A stretch of DNA of 64,000 nt, taken from positions 1,395,001 through 1,459,000 of the forward strand of contig CAUEEP010000928.1 of assembly GCA_958450365.1 (NCBI GenBank), given 5' to 3'. The notes beneath the pieces were generated by a model. That model did not search any database and had not been told where the DNA came from. It saw only the letters and a program-made list of their open reading frames with translations. The stretch is from Mesorhabditis belari (lineage: Eukaryota; Nematoda; Chromadorea; Rhabditida; Rhabditidae). The position numbers and the translations under genes were made by a program. Positions 51,876 to 63,995 of this stretch are shown here, in pieces; the first letter of the stretch is position 1, and every line of letters begins with the position of its first letter.

Positions 51876-53267
51876 CGGCTGAGCAGTTCGGTAAATTTTC
51901 ATATCCAATTTGTAAGTGTTAGGTATTTAGGAGATCGATTAGTGATATTTGATGAATATAGCTGGCATGTCAAGCTGTCATTCTTCTCCAAAATCCCAAT
52001 CCTGTCATCTCTTTCTTCTCATTTCAACATTCCCATTCTTCTTCCCTTCCTTCTTCCCATTCTTCTTCCCATTCTCCTTCTTTCTTTCTCTTTGTTCTTT
52101 TCGAACCCGTCTTTTAATCATAAATTCTCGTCTCTTTCCTCCGCATTTTATCATAAAGAGCAATTGTGTGAATTCTTCTGATTGACATTGTCGTTTCTTT
52201 TTGTGAATGACAGAACTTGTTGGAGAAGCTCTCAAACCTAAGCGTCTTTTTACTTTTTACAGCTAATCGTCTTACGAATGGCTAATCCGTTGAATGTTGA
52301 TCCTTGAAAAGCAAACAATTCCCCACAAAAATTGTCTAGATGAAATCTCAGGCGTTTCCCCAACGATTTCTTTCCTTTTTCTCTCAAGTGTCACACAAAA
52401 AAACTTCCTCAATTGAAGGAAAAAGACGAAATCTCCGGCATGGATCGATCAAAATGTGAAACTTGAATGAATAGAATAAAGTTTTAAAGGATTGTAGAGA
52501 TTGTACAGTACAATGTAGAGATTTCAAAATGGAATCCGATATCTAAACTCTTTTCAAGAGCTCTTTCAACCCTTGTGAGCTCTTTTTCAATCAAGTTCAG
52601 AGTCAAAATCAAATGCAAATCAAATGCAAATCAAGTACACTTGAATGAATACAATAAAGTTATGCATGTCTTTTAGAAAATCGATTCACTAAGGGGAAGA
52701 CGCTGTCATTTTTTTAGGTGATCGACCGGTGAGTTTTAGAACAGCTAAATCTTCGGCCAACGGTGAGCAGAGCAGGTGGATGGTCAAGAATTGTCGAACA
52801 ATCATTTCTGTTTGTTGAATATTTATCATTTATCACTTTCTCACCGTAGCAAATAGCATTTATAGCCAATAGGCAAATCGGTTTCAAAAAAGAAATATCA
52901 ATATTCAATTTCTCTACATCAATTCTTGAATCGTTGAACAATTTCCGGGAACGAGATGGATCTCCCTCCGTGCCCGTATCTCCTTCTCGTCCGGTTATCC
53001 CTCTTTTTCTTCTTCTTCTCAGCTATTCTTCCACCGATCATTTCAGTTTTTTTTTCCATTCCTTTTCACTTCTTCTTTCCCCTTTCTATTCCCGTTTTTT
53101 TTTTCTAATAGAGTGTGGTAGGATTAGTCCAACGAACGACAAAAATCGGCCCTATTGTTTCTTTTCGATCTCGTAGATGACCGGTCACTAATTTATTGCA
53201 TTCACACCAACTGGATTTCAAAATGATTGATGGGAAAAGATTTGAGATCTAAACTCACTATTGAAAT

Positions 53268-53495
53268 TAGCTTAGCTTTAGCTATTAGCTAGCTTTAGCT
53301 ATTAGCTAGCTTTAGCTATTAGCTAGCTTTAGCTATTAGCTAGCTTTAGCTATTAGCTAGCTTTAGCTATTAGCTATTAGCTAGCTTTAGCTATTAGCTA
53401 TTAGATAGCTTTAGCTATTAGCTAGCTTTAGCTATTAGCTAGCTTTAGCTATTAGCTAGCTTTAGCTATTAGCTAGCTTTAGATTAGGATACTGT
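53268..53495. repeat. 17-nt tandem repeat AGCTAGCTTTAGCTATT
   Basis: About 13 copies. Each unit holds the palindromes TAGCTA and GCTAGC, so the array can fold on itself. Confidence 0.9.
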
Positions 53496-54242
53496 AGCTG
53501 TAAGTAATCGCTATTGTATTAAATTAAAGCTGTAAGTAATCGATATTGTATTTCTCTTCTTAAAGAGCTTTTTCAAAAAAAATCTTAACTATTTAGCATT
53601 CATAATTCGAGTAAAGCTTTTGAAGGAAAGAGGATGCCAAGTGAAAGGATTGAAAAAGGAGAATTCGAGGGGGGAAAAGAGGGTACTTCCACATACAGAA
53701 AGAGTAGAGAGTGGGTAAAGGAAAGAAAGGAGTGACTTGGATGAATGGGTAGAGATCTCTGTGCACTCTTCAGAACTGTAGAAGGGTTAAACCCGTTTGA
53801 TCCCCTCCCCTCCACCCCTCCCCCATCTCACCTCAATCCCAGCAGGCAGTCACTTCTCCTCCTCCTCCTTCCCCCCTTTTTTTTTCTGCCTAAAACTGCC
53901 TCTCCTTTCCTCTTTCCTCTCATTTTCTTTCTATTTTAAAGTCTTCAATCGAGTGCATACGTAATTCTCACTATTTCTCTTTCTTTCTTTTTCTTTTTCT
54001 TTCTTTTTCTTTTTTTTCTTTTTTTTTCTGATCATTTCCCTTTCCTTTATCGGTGTTTCTCGTTTTTTTTTTTTTTTTTTGGATCCTGCTAGTGCTCAAA
54101 TTTGTGGATAAAGAATTTTTGGCTATCGATAACTTGATTTGACGATTGTTTTATGTTACTTTTTTTGTTTTTTTTTTCTTTTCCTAATAATCTTATTGTT
54201 CTTTTTCTATACAAAAAGTCATTCTTTGATAGAAAATGATTC

Positions 54243-54476
54243 TACACTACTGGACAATGAAATATGATATTTGAAAAACGATCGCCACTTTCGCGCCTCT
54301 GTAACTCCCTTGTCTTTACCGTATTTCTAAATATTAATATTACCATTGTGTAGCCATTGAAAAGAGCTTTCAGAAAATGTATAACACTAATAATTTAAAC
54401 GCAAAGACAAGGGAGTTACAGACGCGCGAAAGTGACGATCGTTTTTCAAATATCATATTTCATTGTCCAGTACTGT
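54243..54476. repeat. Inverted repeat with 80-bp arms
   Basis: Arms with ACTGGACAATGAAATATGAT and complement, including GACAAGGGAGTTACAG, around a core of about 70 bp. It ends about 40 bp before the orphan PTR exon. Confidence 0.85.
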
Positions 54477-54519
54477 AAAAGCGCAAAACGCTTTCCGCTA
54501 TCAATGACCGAAATTGCAG

Positions 54520-54783
54520 CTGCTCTCGATCGTGCCCGTGACTCAATCGACTGTTGGCGGTGCTCTCATTTGCATGATTGTGATCCTCATCATTTTCACT
54601 CCATCGATCATCATGATTCTCACCTCGACAGCCGCCGTTCTTTCCATAAATCTCGGGGTTTTTGGCGCTCTTCCCTATATGGGAATCGATTTGGATCCAA
54701 TCTCGATGACAACCACTCTAATGGCCATCGGTTTCTCGGTCGACTTTGCTGGGGAAATGAGATTTAAATTAGAGATTTATTGA
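54520..54783 (+). pseudogene. Orphan patched-related (PTR) exon fragment
   Basis: After an acceptor-like AATTGCAG the frame reads two membrane helices and the late-domain motifs [20 protein letters not shown] then DFAGEM, typical of the C-terminal half of PTR/NPC1-type transporters. Those proteins normally continue from the SVDF motif into another helix; here no donor follows and the frame ends at TGA 54781. No other PTR exon lies nearby until the separate gene at 57365, whose own N-terminal start is intact. A truncated duplicate. Confidence 0.7.
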
Positions 54784-55360
54784 AAAGTACCTTTAAATTA
54801 GTGATTGATTTCATATTAGAGCTTTAAAGTGATATAATAAAGCGAAAGGTGACTTTACTTTACTTTACGGTACGTATCCACGCTTTAGAAAGCCCGGCGC
54901 GCCGCTTTCGCGCCATTCGCGTCAGTTCCTTAAAATCGCACGTCAATAGGAATCTAATTGAAGCGATATAGCGATATAGCGATATAATAGCTTTAAAGTT
55001 AAGTGAACGACAAAGAATTGAAAGAAATTGAAAGATTTGAAAGATTTGAAAGACTTTGAAAGATTTAGAAAAGCTCAAAGAAGAGTTGCGTTTTGATTAA
55101 ACTCTAATCAACAAGAAATACTCAAGTTATTTCGATGCTATTATAAGATTTGAAGTCAACGATTGCCCATTTCCGTTTAACTTCGAAATCCATTCACAGC
55201 TCACTTTCACCTTTACAAATAATACCTTCTATAAGTTGCCATTGAAAATTCGATATTGAATCAAGATGCCAAAAGAAAAAGAAGTCTTCGCTTCTTTCTC
55301 CTTTCTACTTTCTCCTTTTTTTCTCATTCATTCATAGCTGAGAAATGACTGTATTTGACT

Positions 55361-55391
<31 letters not shown>

Positions 55392-56444
55392 TCTTTCCTT
55401 GCCTCTCTTTGCCCCTTTCTTCTTTTCCTGGCTAAATCAAGCGCTTGAGAAAAGAAGCTCTTTTTTCTCTTTCTTGTCCTTAATTCTTGTGACACAAAAA
55501 AAAATCCACTTCATCGTCGGCTACCTTATCTCGGCTAGCTTATCTCGGCTACCTTATCTCGGCTACCTTATGCTCGTTTGATTGGTTTTCAATTTTGATT
55601 TATGCTTTAAATTCTTTGCGTACAATGTTAGTTTTATGAAATATCTAAAATCTATCTTTGTTTCTAAAGAAAAAAGAAAATGATCATCAATATTTTTTCA
55701 AAAGGTTTAACAAACTCTTCAACATCTATTTTCTTGTTTTTTTTCAAATCTAGAATTGTAAATATTGTTCCAGAGACTTTTCTTCATTACCTCTTATGAT
55801 GTTTTCTTTTTTTTTTTCCCATTCTCAATCAAGTCTAGCTTATTTAATTTTATCTAGCCTCGTTTAATTGTTTTCATTTTGATTCTTGACCGCTTGAATT
55901 CTTTGCGATATTAGTTTTTACGAAATATTGGCTTCTAAAGAGGAAAGAAAATGACCGTCAACGAGCAGGAAAACTTCTTAAAAAAAGATAAAAAGACAGA
56001 TAAAAGATACCATGGCAAAGATGTGCTTTACTGCTTTTTTTTTTATTCAAATATAGATCGATCAAATATAGATTGATTAAATCAAATGTGAACCCTTCTA
56101 GGCACACTTCTCTGTACAATGAAAACCGTGATGACACTTCAAACTCCTCTTTCCATTCTTTTTCTTCTTTTCCTTCTATGTTCTTCTTTAGTCTTCTTTT
56201 CTTCCTTTTCTTCCTTTTCTTCCTTTTCTTCCTTTTCTTCCTTTTCTTCCTTTTCTTCCTTTTCCTTCTTTTCTCTTTTTTTCCCTTCTCCAGAAGCCTT
56301 AAGGGCAAGATTGACTCAAAAGATTTCACACCAAAAAAAGACAAAAAAAGGCAATTCTGTTTCTCTATCTGCTGAATTTTTTGTTCTACCATCGTTCCTT
56401 TTTTTTTTATGAATCTATAAATGTAAAGATGGTTTTCTATTGAA

Positions 56445-56964
56445 TGGGGAGTGGGACAAATGCGACCTTTTTTTGCGCACCCGGACATTTGCGTACCTTT
56501 TTTTCCGCACCTTGCCCATTAGCGCACCTTTTTTCGCGTTTTAAAAAAGCTCTAAAAAGCTAATATAGCTAATAACCAATTTCTATTCCAAAAGTTGTTT
56601 TTCTAGGTAATTTGAGGGCGTAGAATCGAAATTTTGACATATCAGAGCGTGTGGAACCAATTTGAAAGACAAAACGGCTAGATCAAATTACAGAAAATGT
56701 CGATTTTGTCGATTGTCGATTTTTCTCTTTGTATAACTCCGTCCGTTTGTTTCTACAAGCTCTGATATGTCAAAATTTCGATTCTACGCCCTAAAATTAC
56801 CTAGAAAAACAACATTTGGAATAGAAATTGGTTATTAGCTATATTAGCTTTTTAGAGCTTTTTTAAAACGCGAAAAAAGGTGCGCTAATGGGCAAGGTGC
56901 GGAAAAAAAGGCGCGCAAATGTCCGGGTGCGCAAAAAAAAGGTCGCATTTGTCCCACTCCCATT
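56445..56964. repeat. Fold-back F, 520 bp
   Basis: Arms of about 200 bp (GGAGTGGGACAAATGCGACC, CATTAGCGCACCTTTTTTCG and complements) face each other around a core of about 90 bp. Just 5' is a CTTCCTTTT array (about 56160-56270). The frames over the latter are artefacts. Confidence 0.9.
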
Positions 56965-57364
56965 GAATGTCATTTGTACAATAATCGACTTCATTTATAG
57001 TTTATCTTTTATGCAAATTAGTGAAGGAAAGAGCCTGAAAGGCCTGTTAAAGGAAGAATAATAATAATAATAATTGACACTGCTTCTTTCAAAAATTGAG
57101 AACAAATCAACGCTCGATTTGTTTCACTGAAATCCCTAACTTCTTTATCGTTTCAATTTCATTTCTTGAATGAATTAGATTCAAAAAAAAAGAAAAAAGA
57201 GTTGATGAGATAAATGAGAAACATTTTTCGAAGCTATAAATGAAATTCGACTTCTCTTGAATCATTTGTCAAATTGAAAACTTTCAGGTAATTCATTGGG
57301 TGATTGAAATCCTTGAGAATCACAAGGGGATCCCCACCTCAAAGCCTATCTCATTTTGCTGGAG

Positions 57365-60300
57365 ATGGAGAAATATCTTGAGAAAATCACAGCCACCATC
57401 GAAAGATCAACACACGATGCATTCTATTGGATTGGAGTCAGAATTGCACATCGACCGAGGATATATTTGGCGCTTTTGTAAGTGAAAATTCGAGATTTTC
57501 ACTGTAATGATTTCTATGAAAAACAAGCGTTGATGTCAATTCCAAAATTGATAAATCATCCATTTGAAATTAAATATTCGGCTAATTTCCGGTAGGCTAG
57601 TTTCCGCAATTTATTGATTGATTGATTGATTGATCAATTACAAATCTGGGGTAAGCTAAATTTTGGCAACTGGGTCATTTGCGCAACTGGGTCATTTGCG
57701 CAACAGAGTCATTTGCCCAACTCGCCATAACTTTCTTCTTCGTGAACAAATCTTTATGCTTTTAGTTTCATTTTGTAGATCTCAATAAGTTCAACAAAAT
57801 GAAACCAAAATCATAAAGATTGGCCGACTTAGAAGAAAGTTATGGCGAGTTGTGGAAAAAAAAATCGGTGCAAAGCTCACCTGGTGTTCCAGGCTTTGAT
57901 TCGTGAGGCTTGAAAGCTGGCTTTTCAACCTCTTTCTTCGAAGTTGCTCTTATTGAGATCTACAAAATGAAACCAAAATCATAAAGATTGGTCCACGAAG
58001 AAGAAATTTATGGCGAGTTTGGCGAGAAGAAAGTTGTGCGCAAATGATCCAGTTGCGCAAAACAATTGCGGAAATTAGCCTAGCCCAAAGATTCAAATGA
58101 AATCTTTCTTTTTATTTATTAATATTGAATCATTTCAGCACATTTTGGTCTTTTGTGATGGCCGGTGGAGTTTGGCGTTTTAAAGAAGTCAACAATGTGA
58201 GGGAGCATTTCTCGGCGACAAACTCGCCATCGAGATACGAATTTGCGGTGGCCAGAGAGTTCTTTCAGGTTTGCGATTTTTGTGTGTTTTAAGACTGACT
58301 GAATCGTTTTCTATATAAAACCTAATGTTTAATGGTTTCAATTTAATAATATTTCAATTTTCCAGGATATGGGTATGCCATTTCATGTGGTTGTCGCTCT
58401 TCAAGCCGCCGACAAGGGAAGCATTTTGAGGCCAGGGTAAAGAAAAAGCTTTTGCATACCTTAAATAAGTAATAAAATAAGTAAATTTACTTTAAAATTT
58501 TACTTATGAAAAGCTTTCCTAGCAAGCTTTCCTAGCAAGCTTTCCTAGCAAGCTTTCCTAGCAAGCTTTCCTAGTAATTTTACTTATGAAAAGCTTTCCT
58601 AGCAAGCTTTCCTAGCAATTTTACTTATGAAAAGCTTTCCTAGCAATTTAGTCATTGTAAAAAGATTGTGAGAGATTTGAGACGCCTTTTAATCTCCATT
58701 AAAGACTCCATTAACAATCCAACTTTAAGCTCGAATTTCTTGGTGTTGAAATGGTCAATTTAAATCGTTTTTGTATCAATCGAAAGAGAAAAACTTGGTG
58801 CATCCAATGATATGAAAAATATTGAAATTAGATAGGCCAACATTAAGAAGTTTTGAGATCAAAGTTAGATTGGTAATGGGAAAAGAGCGTATCAAATTTT
58901 GCGATAACGATGCGATTTTGCGAAACGATTATTTTGTGAAATTTAAGTTTTAAAAAGTTTTGAAAGCGTTTAAAGTGTTAGTTTAAAGATTTCTTTAAAA
59001 ATTCCCTTTTAGATATATTGAGAAAGCGCTAGAGATCGAGGATTATCTCCAATATAAACTCAAAATCGAACACGACAATCGCACGTGGTCGTACTCGGAT
59101 TTTTGTGGCACTCAATGTGATACATCGGATGCGGTTTGAATAGTAAAAGTTACGAAAACGATTTTTCTTAGGTAAACATCTTTCTAACGATGTACCGTGA
59201 TCAACAAGTGCACAAAACGAACAACGTGAAGTTGACCTATCCATCGATGGACCTTTTCGGACATCATATCTATCTTGCGAACAATATTTTCCTCGTTGAT
59301 GTCAATAAGAGGTTTGAAAATGAAAGAGTCATTCAAAGAAAAGAAAAGAAAAGAAAAGAAAAGAAAAGAAAAGAAAAGAAAATAAAACAAAACAAAACAA
59401 AAAGAGTTTAGATCTCAAATCGTCGAAGCGGCTCGTTTAATCGCAATCAATTTCCAATCGATTTATCCCAATGAAACAATGGAAGCAGTCATGCACAAAT
59501 GGGAACACGCTGTCTTTGATTTTACACAAGTAAATTAAAAATCAATTATTAGTCTCTTCCTTCTTTCCTTTCTTCTTTCTTTCTTTCTTCCTTCCTTCTT
59601 CCTTTCTTTCGTCCTTCCTTCTTCCTTTCTTTCTTCCTTCCTTCTTCCGTTCTTTCGTCCTTTCTTCTTCCTTCCTTTCTTCTTCCTTGTCTTTCCTATT
59701 TCTTCTTGACCAAAGAAGGCATCAATAGCTCAATGATAGCTAAATGATAGCTCAATGAGCTCATCTCCCTCTCGTGAGTCGAGAGTTCAATTCCTTCTCA
59801 GTCTCTTCTCTTTTCTTTTTTCTTTTTTCATTTCTTTATCGTTTATCGTTTCGAAATTGAAATCTCGGAATTAAATAAGTGAAATTTCAATTCAATTTCA
59901 GCGAACTTTGGGTGATCCATTGATTCATGCTTATTGCACATCTGAGGGTTTAGTGAGTGAAGAAGTGCGAAGAACAGGTTCGAATCAAAGAATCGAAGAG
60001 AATTCTCAAATATAAACTCATCAAAGACTTTCTTAAATCTGAAAATAAAAGAAAAGATTTTGAATTTTCAGGAATTTTGGCGCTTCCCTTAATGCCGATC
60101 ACTGTTCTCGTCGTTTTCGCGTTCACTTTGCTCACCACATGGAAAGTGCGTTGACCGAAACTGTTAACTGTCAAATTTAATGTCAAATTAATGGCCACTA
60201 CCGTAATCTATCTCTATTTTTGTCTCGTAATCTTTCTTAATTTTTTAATTTCTCATTTTTCATCAGTGGATTTGAAAAGATCACGCTAAAAGGAGATCTA

Positions 60301-63300
60301 ATATGGATAAAATTATATTACGAGATTACGAGCCAAGATTACGAGCTGTGGAGTGTTTTATAAAACAAAAATCTATCTATTGAAAGAGTAATTCGGATTT
60401 AATGTCGATTTTTAAGATGGATCCCCTTCGTTCGAAACCATGGGAAGCAATTCTCGGTGTTCTTTGCCCGATTCTCTCACTTTTCGCCTCTTTCGGCAAT
60501 CTTTTCTGGGTAAACATCGAGATAATACTGTGTTTTCTCTAATAGTAGTGCACTCCACCGAGCCGAGTTGGTGACTATTTGACGGTTTCCAAGCTTTTGC
60601 AGAAGCTCAACCCTCTAATCCCCCACTAGATCTCATCGTCAGCTACATTTTCCGATCCCATATCGATAGGTTCTGATAAGCGGTTCTCGAGATTTCGAGG
60701 AATTTAGACGACGCTCACGGTGCACTACTATTAGCGAGAATACGGTATTCTGTATTTTCTCTAATTGTAGTGTCCTCTCCTCCTCCCTCCGGCCGAGCCG
60801 AGTTGGTGACTCATTTACAGTTCCCGAGCTTTTGCAGAAGCTCAACCCTCTAATCCCCCACTAGATCTCATTGTCAGCTACATTTTCCGATCCCACATCA
60901 ATAGGTTCTGATAAGCGGTTCTCGAGATTTCGAGCAATTTAGACGACGCTCACGGTGCACTACTATTAGAGAAAATACGGTAAAAAGAATAAGCACGCAG
61001 AGCGTATATCTTGATCACAAAAATCCTTCAGCTCGGTTACGAATTCCTGCCGATCGTCACCGTTGTGCCGTTTTTAATTCTCGCAATCGGTGTCGATGAT
61101 GTGTTCATCTTTTTGCACGCATGGCATCGCACAAGTGTCAAGTAAGAATGAAAATAGAAATCCTAAAAAACAATTACAGTAAACCGGCTGAGACTCGATC
61201 GGCGGAAATGTTGGCTGATGCCGGTCCGTCAATCACAATCGCTTCATTGACAAATCTTCTTTCGTTCGGCACGGGAATTCTCGCACCAACACCCGCTATC
61301 ACAGGTATTTAACCAGCGAAATGGGAGCCACCCGGTCGCCGCCCAGTGGCCGGATGGTTAACGCCCTGGCATCGAGTGCGAGAGGTCCCGAGTTCGGATC
61401 CACCTGGTGTCGGACATTTTCCTCCTTTCACCATTTTATTAATATCTCTTTAGTCTTTTGTGTTTTCATCTCTGTTGCTGTCGTTTATGATTGGGTTTAT
61501 CAGGTGGGATTCAACATATTTCAAAATATTTAGATTTCTAGAATTCAAAATATTTAGGCTTCTAGAATCCCAGTTTTTGGCATACAATATGCCGAAAAGA
61601 CTATCAAAAAGAAAAAGCATCTTTTCCCCAGGTTTTCTTCTACACAGCCGTTTTGCAATTGAGCGGAGAAAGAGAAGAAAAACGAGGAAATGCCTTCATT
61701 CCATGTCTCACCGTCGCTCAACGAAAAGTATCACAAAAGGGCTTTAAGTTATTAAAATTTCGTTTTCAGAAATCCGAAATGAATAAGAAAATGGCTGAAG
61801 AAGAAGAAGAAGAGGGTTTTTGTCATAAAATGGGAAATGTCATTCTCGATGTTTGGGTGGATTTCTGTATGTCAACATGGAGTAAATTCCTCGTTGGAGC
61901 GTCGCTCATGTAAGCACTTTAATGGATAGATTAGATAGATAGGTTAGATAGATAGATTAGATATATAGGTTAGATAGATAGGTTAGATAGATAGGTTAGA
62001 TAGATAGATTAGATAGATAGATTAGATAGATAGATTAGATAGATAGGTTAGATAGATAGGTTAGATAGATAGGTTAGATAGATAGATTAGATAGATAGGT
62101 TAGATCGATAGATTAGATAGATAGATTAGATAGATAGGTTAGATCGATAGATTAGATAGATAGGTTAGATCGATAGATTAGATAGATAGATTAGATAGAT
62201 AGGTTAGATCGATAGGTTAGATAGATAGATTAGATAGATAGATTAGATAGATAGGTTAGATAGATAGATTAGATCGATAGATTAGATCGATAGATTTCAT
62301 CTCAAGAAACGTTTTATTTTCAATCTAGAGTTTACTGGGCTTTCATGATCAATGGAGTCCTTCAAATCCGGGTCGGTTTGACTAGCGAAAAGCTGTTTAT
62401 GGACGATTCTCCACTTCTCACGCTCGTCAAATTCCAATCGGAAGTCATTTTTAAGGAGGGTGGACAGGCAAGTGAATCAAATATTTGACTATTTAATTAG
62501 CTGCTTTTTTTTTAGTTAGCTGTTTTTGTAAACAATCCCGGCGATCTTCGACAACCGGAAGCGATTCCCGAGGTGAAAATTGGAAAGATTCGCAAAAGAT
62601 TTGACTTTTAATTGTATTAAAGTTGGAAAGAAAGTTATGAGAAAAAGTTTGACTAGAATTTCTTAAAAATGAATCCACCAATTCAGGAAGATCTTCTTCT
62701 ATTATTTAAAAGTTGACTCCAAGAAATTACTCGTAAAAAAATGAGTGCAGCTTTTCTTTAAAATTTTAGAGATCTAATTTATGAAAAAAATCAGGGAAGG
62801 GTTGATGGGTTGATTTTTGAGAATCTGGGAAATCATTGTGCAAACTTTTTCTACGAACTTCCTTTCCAACCTTCTTTCCAACTTTCTTCCCAACTTTCTT
62901 CCCAACTTCCTGTCCAACTTCTTGTCCAACTTCCTTTCCAGCTTCCTTTCCAGCTTCCTTTCCAGCTTCCTTTCCAGCTTCCTTTCCAGCTTCCTTTCCA
63001 GCTTCCTTTCCAGCTTCCTTTCCAACTTCCTGTCCAACTTCTTGTCCAACTTCCTGTCCAACTTCCTTTCCAGCTTCCTTTCCAGCTTCCTTTCCAACTT
63101 CCTGTCCAACTTCCTGTCCAACTTCCTTTCCAGCTTCCTTTCCAACTTCCTGTCCAACTTCCTTTCCAGCTTCCTTTCCAGCTTCCTTTCCAACTTCCTT
63201 TCCAACTTCCTTTCCAGCTTCCTTTCCAACTTCCTGTCCAACTTCCTTTCCAGCTTCCTTTCCAACTTCCTGTCCAACTTCCTGTCCAACTTTCTTCCCA

Positions 63301-63470
63301 ACTTTCTTCCCAACTTTCTTCCCAACTTCCTTTCCAACTTTCAATCCCTGACCATATCCATTTCCCAGATAATGCGCCTTTTGACTCGATTCGAGAATGC
63401 GAATCATTCAGTTGGAGCGGTGAGCACGCACATGTGGCTACTTGCATACCTACCGTATATCGGATTACAG
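57365..63470 (+). CDS. Patched-related (PTR) sterol-sensing protein, 3' end off window
   Basis: Multi-pass RND-type membrane protein of the nematode PTR family, linked to cuticle, endocytosis and sterol-related traffic. Seventeen exons: 57365-57477, 58139-58268, 58366-58436, 59013-59133, 59172-59311, 59412-59529, 59902-59977, 60072-60145, 60417-60509, 61032-61141, 61180-61304, 61454-61503, 61632-61727, 61770-61909, 62329-62467, 62516-62572, 63369-63470; 585 residues so far. Seen: family start with a first helix, [20 protein letters not shown], a Cys-bearing loop ([11 protein letters not shown]), then a sterol-sensing domain of several helices with [15 protein letters not shown] and [11 protein letters not shown]. 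The ATG is the first in frame; a stop precedes it. Intron 15 (62468-62515) uses a GC donor (CAG|GCAAGT). Introns hold MITEs, tRNA-like units and satellites. Which ptr paralogue it is cannot be told. Confidence 0.92.
57590..58085. repeat. Fold-back E, long copy, in ptr intron 1
   Basis: Arms with AACTCGCCATAACTTTCTTC and outer TAGTTTCCGCAA/TTGCGGAAATTAGCC. The core CACCTGGTGTTCCAGGC is the inverted form of that at 23770-24200. Confidence 0.8.
58506..58640. repeat. 13-nt tandem repeat in ptr intron 3
   Basis: Units AAGCTTTCCTAGC, interrupted twice by AATTTTACTTATGA. Confidence 0.9.
59330..59398. repeat. AAAAG microsatellite in ptr intron 5
   Basis: Run of AAAAG units turning into AAAAC. Intron 6 similarly holds a CTTCCTTCTT tract at about 59560-59700. 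Confidence 0.9.
59716..59795 (+). mobile_element. tRNA-like sequence in ptr intron 6
   Basis: TAGCTCAATGATAGCT (A box, partly duplicated) and GAGTTCAATTCC (B box). Degenerate. Confidence 0.35.
60524..60982. repeat. Two tandem type-C MITEs in ptr intron 9
   Basis: Copies at 60524-60747 and about 60746-60982 share GAGCCGAGTTGGTGACT and end with CACTACTATTAGAGAAAATA-type borders. They abut, as in the pairs at 935-1508 and 3944-4530. Confidence 0.85.
61318..61410 (+). mobile_element. tRNA-like sequence in ptr intron 11
   Basis: TGGCCGGATGGTTAACGC (A box), a long variable-arm-like part, then GAGTTCGGATCC (B-box-like). GC-rich against the surroundings; Ser/Leu-type layout but poor stems. Confidence 0.45.
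61920..62297. repeat. TTAGATAGATAG array in ptr intron 14
   Basis: About 380 bp of GATAGATTAGATAGATAGGT-type units with occasional GATCGATAG variants. Confidence 0.95.
62862..63345. repeat. 12-nt minisatellite in ptr intron 16
   Basis: About 40 copies of CTTCCTTTCCAG / CTTCCTGTCCAA. Since 12 is divisible by three and no frame has a stop, long open frames exist on both strands; these are artefacts inside an intron between exons 62516-62572 and 63369-63470. Confidence 0.93.
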
Positions 63471-63699
63471 GTATGGGAATTTCCTTTTCAGCTACGATCA
63501 TTTCTTTCTAATTTTGTTCAAACGTTTTGCATTCACGAATAGACAAAAATAGAGAAAAATAGACAGAAATAGAGAAAAATAAAGAGAAATAGAGAGAAAA
63601 ATGATCGTAAAATGAAAATATTTTTAAAATGAATTGGTCACGAGGTTTTAAATCATTATAGTATGCCAGAAGAAATCTACTATAGCTGTGTTTGTCTTT

Positions 63700-63995
63700 T
63701 TTTTTTGTTTTGTTTTTCTGTGCACACTACTCCGCTTTCAGTGAATCGTTTCAAATGCCTTATAGTTAGTTTCACTTAGAATTTCATGTAGTTGTGGAAA
63801 ATGTTTTTAAATTTTAAAAAAAGAACCAAAAAAATGCCGACGCGACCGGGAGTCGAACCCGAATCGTAGAGAAAAGTGCGCTCGCCCGAATCGGCTAGAG
63901 AAAAGTGCGCTCGCACTGCGCCATCTATTCGCCGAGTGGTTTACGCGCGCGCCTCTCAAACGAACGGAAGAGAGAGGTCGCCGATTGGTAGCAAG
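63700..63995. mobile_element. SINE-like unit with paired tRNA-like ends, copy 2
   Basis: The body (63712-63840) matches 6470-6590, followed by a minus-strand tRNA-like part (B box as GGGAGTCGAACCC) with a repeated GAGAAAAGTGCGCTCG block, then a plus-strand one from about 63930 (GCCGAGTGGTTTACGC). It reaches the window edge. Confidence 0.6.

Larger units (their letters stand above)
47333..54242. other. 6.9 kb with no convincing gene
   Basis: It carries tandem repeats, a TTAA-flanked MITE, a 5S-like unit and telomere-like sequence, listed separately. Frames at 51275-51511 and 52714-52941 look unconvincing on both strands. The parts 47340-48550, 51880-53260 and 53500-54240 show only AT-rich or pyrimidine-rich tracts. 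Confidence 0.55.

Noticed and set aside
55958..56488. 176-residue minus frame with a Lys/Arg-rich centre
   Set aside because: The middle is a CTTCCTTTT array and the start lies in fold-back F; no splice context or relative.
62766..63542. Long open frames of 170-240 residues on both strands
   Set aside because: They are frames through a 12-nt repeat without stops, inside an intron bounded by good ptr exons.
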